DNA from: Botryosphaeria dothidea
Taxonomy: Eukaryota > Ascomycota > Dothideomycetes > Botryosphaeriales > Botryosphaeriaceae
Length of the DNA: 64,000 nucleotides
Assembly (NCBI GenBank): GCA_011503125.2
Contig: WWBZ02000040.1
Location: 3,658,001-3,722,000, forward strand
Direction: 5' to 3'
Positions 58,701-64,000 of the stretch are shown here, in pieces; position 1 is the first letter of the stretch, and each line of letters starts with the position of its first letter. Made by a program: the position numbers and the translations under genes. The notes below the pieces were generated by a model. That model was given only the letters and a program-made list of their open reading frames with translations. It was not told where the DNA came from and did no database searches.

Positions 58701-59480
58701 GGCTGCAGAAATCAGGTCAGAAAGTCCCAAGGAGCCAATAGGCTTTCAGGCATATGGCGGGAGGGCGGGAGCTGCGCCGTACAGCTGGCAGGGGCCCCTG
58801 CGTCGCCGATGGGGGAGCCGGCGTAAGAGGCGCGGATCCGTTCTACATAACCAGCTCGCACACGAGCGGCGAGTAAGTCTCGTGTCGTGGAGAGCGGCGT
58901 GTGAGAACGGCGGTGCTACGTAAGCGGGCCAACGGTCGGCTGAGCAGAAATTGGCAAGGGTAGGTATGTATGCCCGAGCATTGGGCCGGGGTCGAGCTGA
59001 AGACAGCACTGTGAGACACGGTGACGAATAGCCGACGACTCCCGCATCAGCAGGGTCAACAGAATGAATGAGTCTCTGTTTCACAGGGCAAATGAAGTTA
59101 GAAGGGAGAAAAGCCGAAGGCGACTCGGGAACAGCAGTGGAGGAGGCGTCACGGCGGTTGGGCGACAGACTCTCGGATGGTGCGCTGGAGAGCGGCCGAG
59201 CGTCAGACGGTGTGGTGGGCGTTGGTGAGGAGTTGAAGATAGACGTAATGTAGGAACATGTGGAGGAGCAGCGGATTTGTGCGCCGGGGTGATCTTCGGC
59301 GCAAACACTCAGGAACACCGGGGAACGATCACGTGCTACTAATGCAAGCTCGATTGCTGTTGTGTCCCGGAGGAGAAAGGTGCTAACTATGTCTGGCAAT
59401 CTGCAAAATGGTATCGCTTACAGGAAAGAACCCCGACCCAGTGAGTAGGACAAAGGAAGGAAAAGCAATGGGGTGCCTCC
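55762..59480. other. 3.7 kb without a recognisable gene
   Basis: Open frames at 57176-57592 (+) and 58746-59399 (-) lack domains and good starts. A short tandem of gatcata units is at 57652-57669. AT content is higher around 56200-56700. No transposon remnants are recognised. Confidence 0.45.
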
Positions 59481-61217
59481 TCACGCGGGCATGGGCGCGG
59501 CCAGCAACTGGGCGGCAGGGCTGATAGCGGCTGGCGTGCCGTTCTGCTGGGTTCCCGCCCCTGCTCTAACCTCACCACTCTTCATCGTCATCACCGCGGC
59601 CTTCTGCTGGCCAGCGCGTCCGCTTCTCTTCAGCTCCTCCACCGCCGACACCGCCACGGCCGTCGTCAACGCCCGGTTGCCCAGCTTCATCTGGCTCTTG
59701 CCGTACTGGCACAGCCACCCGATCGAGAACGACCCGTCCTCTTGCTGCAGCGTCAGGAGCTGCTTGAGGTCTAGCTCATCGCGGATGCCCATGTAGTGGC
59801 ATGCGAGCACCCGCATCCCCAGCCCCAGTGCGTCTGCAGGGCTGTTGATACGCTCGCTAAGTCGCTCGCGGAGCAGCGCTGCCGTGCTCCGGAACACGTC
59901 AGAATTGGGGTTCTCCACCAGCAACCTTGCGAAGAAGTACAGGTACACGTCGGGTTGGTGGTAATATCGAGTTCCGTTGAGGTACCCGCGGAAGAAAAGA
60001 ACGTCCTGGATCCAGTCTTTCGTTGCCTGGAGCCCTGCCTCGCCGCCGCGGCCGTATGCGTAGTACAGCCGCACCACGTTGATGCACACGGTGGGATCCG
60101 TCCTGTCACGTGCTGCATCAAAGTACACCTGTGCCACCGTTCAGCCTCGAGCTTGTACCTGCGCTTTCGGTCGGGCCTACCTTGATGATGCCATCCGCTG
60201 TTGTTTGCTCAGCTCCCACCATCTCGTCCATGACTGAGTGCGCCACCGAACTGTTCTGCGGCAGAAGCTTGAACGCGTAAGATGTCGTGTCAACATCATC
60301 AGGGTACAGCTTCGTCGTCCCAAACGGGCTCCCTGCTGAAAGTCAGTCTCGAATCCCCGTATACGAGTAACAGGCCAACTAGCCAATGAAGTAATTCCAG
60401 GTCCGGTCGAAGTGCTTCAGATCCAGGAGATCCCTGTCGATGCATTGTCAGCCCACATGAGCACCGATCCAAGGCTGTCGCTGGGTCCTCACATGTCTCC
60501 CGTCAGCTCTAGTATGAGGAGCTGCGCAAAGTTGTCAGGAACCGCAACTCCAGTGTCCGTCTCCGAGTGAAACTGCTTAGCCTGCCTTTGCAGCCATTCC
60601 TTACCTCGCCGCGCTGCATCTTCCAGCACGTTGAGGAGCTTCCTTCGGACGTTCGCGGCATCGTCGAAAATGATGGCCTCCCGGAAGCCGAGGGACTGAG
60701 CAGCTATAACGTTGTCGGATTTGTCGTCAACGAAAACAGCCTCACTTGGTGCCGTCTCGGTGGCCTTGAGCACGTGGCGGTAGAAGCGAAGCTCCGGCTT
60801 GCACATGCCAGCCTCGCAGGAAGTGAAGACTCGGTCGAAGATATCCCAGTCGAACGCCTTGGCCCTGAGGATCTCCCAGTCCGGCTGAGAAATGTTGGAC
60901 ATTGCGTAGACCCGGAGGTGCGGGTGTGCCGCTCGAAGTTCCCGAATGGCCGCTACCACGTGGTCGTTCTGGGCCTGTGAGTCTCTTGCTAGCTGGAAAG
61001 CGCTTGTGACGTCAGCGGCAGAAACGCCGCCCTGGGTTGCCAGCCGCTCGAAGCATTCCTCCTGGCCGATCTTGCCGCAGTTGTATTCGTACCAGGTGGG
61101 CGAGTTGCGGAACTCCTTCAAAAGCCTCGGATTGATGGTCAGTGTCTTCGGCGGGACCCAGCTGCAGAGTACGTCGCCAATGTCAAAGATGATTGTTTTC
61201 ACTGGAGTGTCTGCCAT
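59481..61217 (-). CDS. HAD phosphatase/class II terpene cyclase fusion (drimane-type sesquiterpene synthase-like)
   Basis: Four exons are inferred: 61217-60493, 60433-60384, 60332-60181 and 60128-59481, giving 524 residues. The N-terminal half (1-235) is a complete HAD hydrolase: motif I IIFDIGDVL (Asp12, Asp15), motif II AMSNIS, motif III Lys in GMCKPELRFY and motif IV VFVDDKSDN. The C-terminal half is terpene-cyclase-like with TKLYPDDVDTTSYA; DVDTT (271-275) is the DxDTT acid motif of class II cyclases. Then come VRLYYAYGRGGEAG, DVYLYFFARLL and QQEDGSFSIGWLCQYG. This domain order is that of fungal HAD-type terpene synthases such as AstC, which cyclise farnesyl diphosphate by protonation and then remove phosphate. 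Intron 2 starts with GC instead of GT. The gene is divergent from a class I terpene synthase. Confidence 0.88.
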
Positions 61218-62789
61218 GATGGCGGAAGAGGGTGAGATGAAAGTTACAGGCAAGATGAGGAATAACGGAAAACAGGGAAGTAGGGTGTTTGAAGAAGGTC
61301 AAATATGCTAGCCCTCCGGCCAGACGCCCCACGAGCCCTTGCCTAATCGGCGATTCATATGAACGCAGTGCCGAGCAGGGAAGCCACAACCCCGGACTTA
61401 ACGAGCGGGTGGTAATTGCTCGGCCGTTGGGCTATGGCGCGAGGTGGTCGGCGGCAGGTCCCGCAGAACAGGCGTACGACAGGACCTTGAGCCAGGACCC
61501 CGGAGCACTTTCCTGCCCGCCGGTTTGGACAGGCAGAGCGTCTGATTCAAGCTTGCACCTTAGCTGCCGCATTCCAAGATTGGCCCAAAGGGGATTCCAC
61601 CCTGGAACCCCGCCCGCCCGCCCACCGCCGCTTGGCACCACGCGCTGGCCGTACTGACTTGACCCACATCAGAAATGGGGTGAGGTAGCTGACACTACTG
61701 GTAGTCTGTCTGCGGTAATGTTTTCCCTCTAGCTGGGTTGCGTAGGCGGTGAAATTCTGCCCGCCAATAAAGCCTCCCGGTCCGCGGACTCTCACGCAAG
61801 TCCCACTTAGCGTGGCTTGCTCCACCCTCAGATGGTCGTCCAAGTGGCTGGATAGGCCGCCAAGCTTCGGTGGCCCCCGGCTCAATGGAGACGCGGTTGA
61901 TTTGACAACGCTTATCCGAGCAGACTGCTGCGGCAGTCAGGCAGTCCTTTTGCCTTTCTCGTCCGCACAGGCGTCGCATGTACGCGCGGGAAAGACTGCT
62001 GCGCCAAGGTGTCAACTGACGAGGTAGGTGCACATACGGCCTTTATCTTAGCCTCCCAATGTGGCATTCATCTACACCGACGGCCACGCAAGAGAAGGCG
62101 CCGTTTCGGGCGATGGCTCCGCTCATCAATGCTCCTGGCGACTCCGAAAACGAGCCTTCCGTTATTCCAGCGCCGCGTCACTTGCAGTTGCTTGCGCGAG
62201 GCTCGCCGTGGCTGACGTCAAGGAAAGCTCGTCGCCTCCCCCCTCCCCCCTCCCCCCCCCAAAAAGCTTGAGCAGCAGTTAGCGCTCCCTGCCGGCACGC
62301 TACTCCCTCGGCTGCGGCGCGAGCCTTCACCTGACGTGCGTCTTGTGATGGCGAGGCGACTAATACGACGGAAGGATGGCCACACTAAGGCCTGAGCCAC
62401 CTACTTGCTGGGGTTTAGCGAGCCGCGCGCCTACTCACGAGTAAGCGGTCACCGTCTCGAATGAACCGACAGGCAGGGTAACCTCAGGGGTCTAGAACCA
62501 GGTCAGCGGGTGGCTGCGGGCAACCAGCGGCACGGACACCTCATTATTCCCCGATGGCGCATGCACCACTATGGCCGACAACAGCACGCATCCGACGCTA
62601 AGTACACACCACCAACGCCCGCTGAATCAAGGCCACTTGAATGCCTGTTATATCTTGCTGCGTCCCATGCATGCAGTAGTCAAAGCGCCATTCATTCATT
62701 CGACCCGTCTCTCCTTCACGTCTTTCTAGTATCAGCAAGCTCGCCCGACACTGCCGCCCGCCGCCGTCCCTCTTTTCCAACCTTCCAAA
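61218..62789. promoter_or_regulatory. Bidirectional upstream region of two terpene genes
   Basis: About 1.57 kb between divergent starts. No coding sequence is recognised. A C-rich tract is at about 62238-62261, and a TATA-like ttatatc is at about 62647-62653, 140 nt upstream of the class I synthase. Shared regulation is likely from the layout but not shown. Confidence 0.5.
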
Positions 62790-64000
62790 ATGCCCGGCCA
62801 AAACCTGCAGTTGGACAAGATCGCAGATGCCGAGGACCTCGCCGAGGTCATTCCGGTCGTGTTCTCATGGAACTACATTCCGCGGCTGCCGTCGTTCATC
62901 GTCGCCCAGGACTGGACCTTCGAGCTGCCCATTGACGCAAACCGCCATGCCGTCGACCCCTCTTTCCGCAACTCTTTTCCCATCTATCCGAAGGCGGCTG
63001 GCTTGCCGTATCATACAGGTCTGACGTGTGCGCGCCACAATCGCTTTTGGCGTCCCGCGCTCAAGTATGCGGCAGAGCTGTGCGAACTGCTGGCTGCCGA
63101 CCAGAGCTACAACAACGCCAATCTTACGCGAGGCGGCACCCTGGCTAGCATCGGGCAGCGCGAGCTGAAGAAGCCCGAGGGCGAGCGCTTTGTCACATTT
63201 GCCATCAATCTCTTCCCGCAGGCCGACGAAGAGCGCATGCAACTAATTGCCACCGGCATCCTGTTCGTCGTGACCTTTGACGGTAAGTCATCACTTCCTC
63301 GGACCACCTCGGAAACTCCGATTATGCGAGCAACATTGCGGCAAGCCAAGGATCCTGCAATCGCCGCGGCATCTATTGAAATTGCTCGGTCGAACTATTG
63401 TACTGACTACCACCTCTGCAGATTCATGGGAAGAAGCGCCAGGCGAATCGGTAAGCAGCCCCTCTACCCCTCCCCCTCCCACCACGTCACATCCCCACGA
63501 GCCCCGCCGCCTAACCCATACAGGCCCGGATGCCAATTTTCGCCACCCCACCAGCCCGAACCTATCCAATTGACCACAATTGACTAATTGCTGACCTGAT
63601 CGCTCCGGTTTTTAGCTCAAAAACGTTCAAGACGACTTCGTCGCCCGTCTCCGCGGCCAGAAGACCGCCGCCGCCACCACGGGCACGCCGTTGCAAGCCC
63701 GCATCGACGAGATCGTTCGGCGCTGTCACGAGCTGGACGCACGCACGGGTAAGCCAAATTAACCCACACTATTTTTTTTCTTTTTCAAAAAGAAAAGAAG
63801 AAAGAGAGAAAAAAAATTGACACCACAAAACCAACAGGCACCGACGGCGGCGCCCACTTCATCGACGCCATGCTCGACTGGGTCCAGCACCAGCAGCCCT
63901 CGTCGCGCTTCGCCACGCCGCGCGAGTACCTCGACTACCGCTGGACCGACGCCGCCAACGCCTGGCTGATCGCGTCGTGCAAGTTCTCCATCGCGAGCCC
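62790..64000 (+). CDS. Class I terpene synthase, 3' end beyond window
   Basis: Partial gene. Exons are 62790-63282, 63422-63450, 63616-63748 and 63838 to the window end, with consistent phases. The start ATG follows an A-rich leader (ttccaaaATGCC). The metal-binding motif is FDDSWEE (Asp164-Asp165-x-x-Glu168), split by the first intron, which fits a DDxxE/D motif of class I isoprenoid synthases. Upstream helices (LKYAAELCELLAADQSYNN, FVTFAINLFPQADEERMQLI) and downstream REYLDYRWTDAANAWLIASCKFSI fit the alpha-helical terpenoid synthase fold. The second metal motif (NSE/DTE) should lie beyond the window. The product is unknown: sesqui- or diterpene. Pairing with the HAD-cyclase suggests a joint pathway. 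Confidence 0.83.

Noticed and set aside
58746..59399. 217-codon minus-strand open frame next to the HAD-terpene cyclase
   Set aside because: Tempting as a cluster gene, but it has no recognisable fold and is mostly Ser/Pro/Arg. It is not supported as coding.
1..64000. tRNA, rRNA, CRISPR or complete transposon
   Set aside because: No cloverleaf with a proper TPsiC arm, no rRNA core, no regular spacer array and no transposase or reverse transcriptase motifs were seen by eye. A dedicated scan could still find a divergent element.

Overview
This window looks like nuclear DNA of a filamentous ascomycete (Pezizomycotina; a Dothideomycete-like genome is plausible but not proven). Coding regions are broken by short introns of about 50-75 nt with GT(A/G)xGT donors and CAG/TAG acceptors. 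Genes lie on both strands without operons. The families are typical fungal ones: PTH11-like rhodopsin-domain receptor, RGS-domain 7TM protein, BBE-like oxidase, GMC fatty alcohol oxidase, tyrosinase, type-B carboxylesterase, Dal5-like MFS transporter. I rebuilt exon structures by hand. For every intact multi-exon gene the exon phases sum to a whole number of codons, which is strong internal support. No tRNA, rRNA, CRISPR array or complete transposon was found.

Layout. 2.1-4.2 kb (-): secreted BBE-like flavoprotein oxidase. 5.7-7.4 kb (+): rhodopsin-domain membrane protein. 7.9-9.8 kb: divergent pair, hotdog thioesterase (-) and F-box-like protein (+). 9.8-14.3 kb: no gene recognised. 14.3-15.5 kb (-): FYVE-type zinc finger protein. 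16.9-19.3 kb (+): long-chain fatty alcohol oxidase. 20.3-21.1 kb (+): GNAT acetyltransferase. 23.1-25.2 kb (+): 7TM protein with RGS domain. 26.6-28.3 kb (+): choline sulfatase broken by single-base indels. 28.3-31.4 kb: no gene recognised. 31.4-32.2 kb (-): WW-domain protein with one frame break. 34.0-34.7 kb (-): NTF2-like protein. 36.4-43.6 kb (all -): FAD monooxygenase, carboxylesterase and a ten-exon tyrosinase. 46.9-48.5 kb (+): MFS transporter, convergent with a histidine acid phosphatase (48.8-50.8 kb, -). 51.0-53.9 kb (+): pentatricopeptide protein, intact at its N terminus and then broken by about eleven indels. 54.2 kb (+): small glycine-rich protein. 54.7-55.8 kb (-): PhyH-family dioxygenase, also with indels. 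59.5-61.2 kb (-): HAD-phosphatase/class II terpene cyclase fusion (DxDTT motif), divergent from a class I terpene synthase (62.8 kb to the window end, +) that is cut off by the window.

The strongest candidate for an undescribed system is the right edge. A HAD-terpene cyclase of the drimane-synthase type faces a DDxxE class I terpene synthase across a 1.6 kb intergenic region, with a 2-oxoglutarate/Fe(II) dioxygenase nearby. This looks like the start of a terpenoid biosynthetic cluster.

Two further patterns stand out. First, four genes (sulfatase, WW, PPR, PhyH) carry frame-breaking indels but no clear nonsense substitutions, while neighbouring genes are perfect; this fits local sequence or assembly errors or very recent decay. 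Second, three diverged copies of a roughly 75-bp palindromic element with the same arm spacing lie at 33.8, 41.1 and 44.8 kb, around the monooxygenase/esterase/tyrosinase block.
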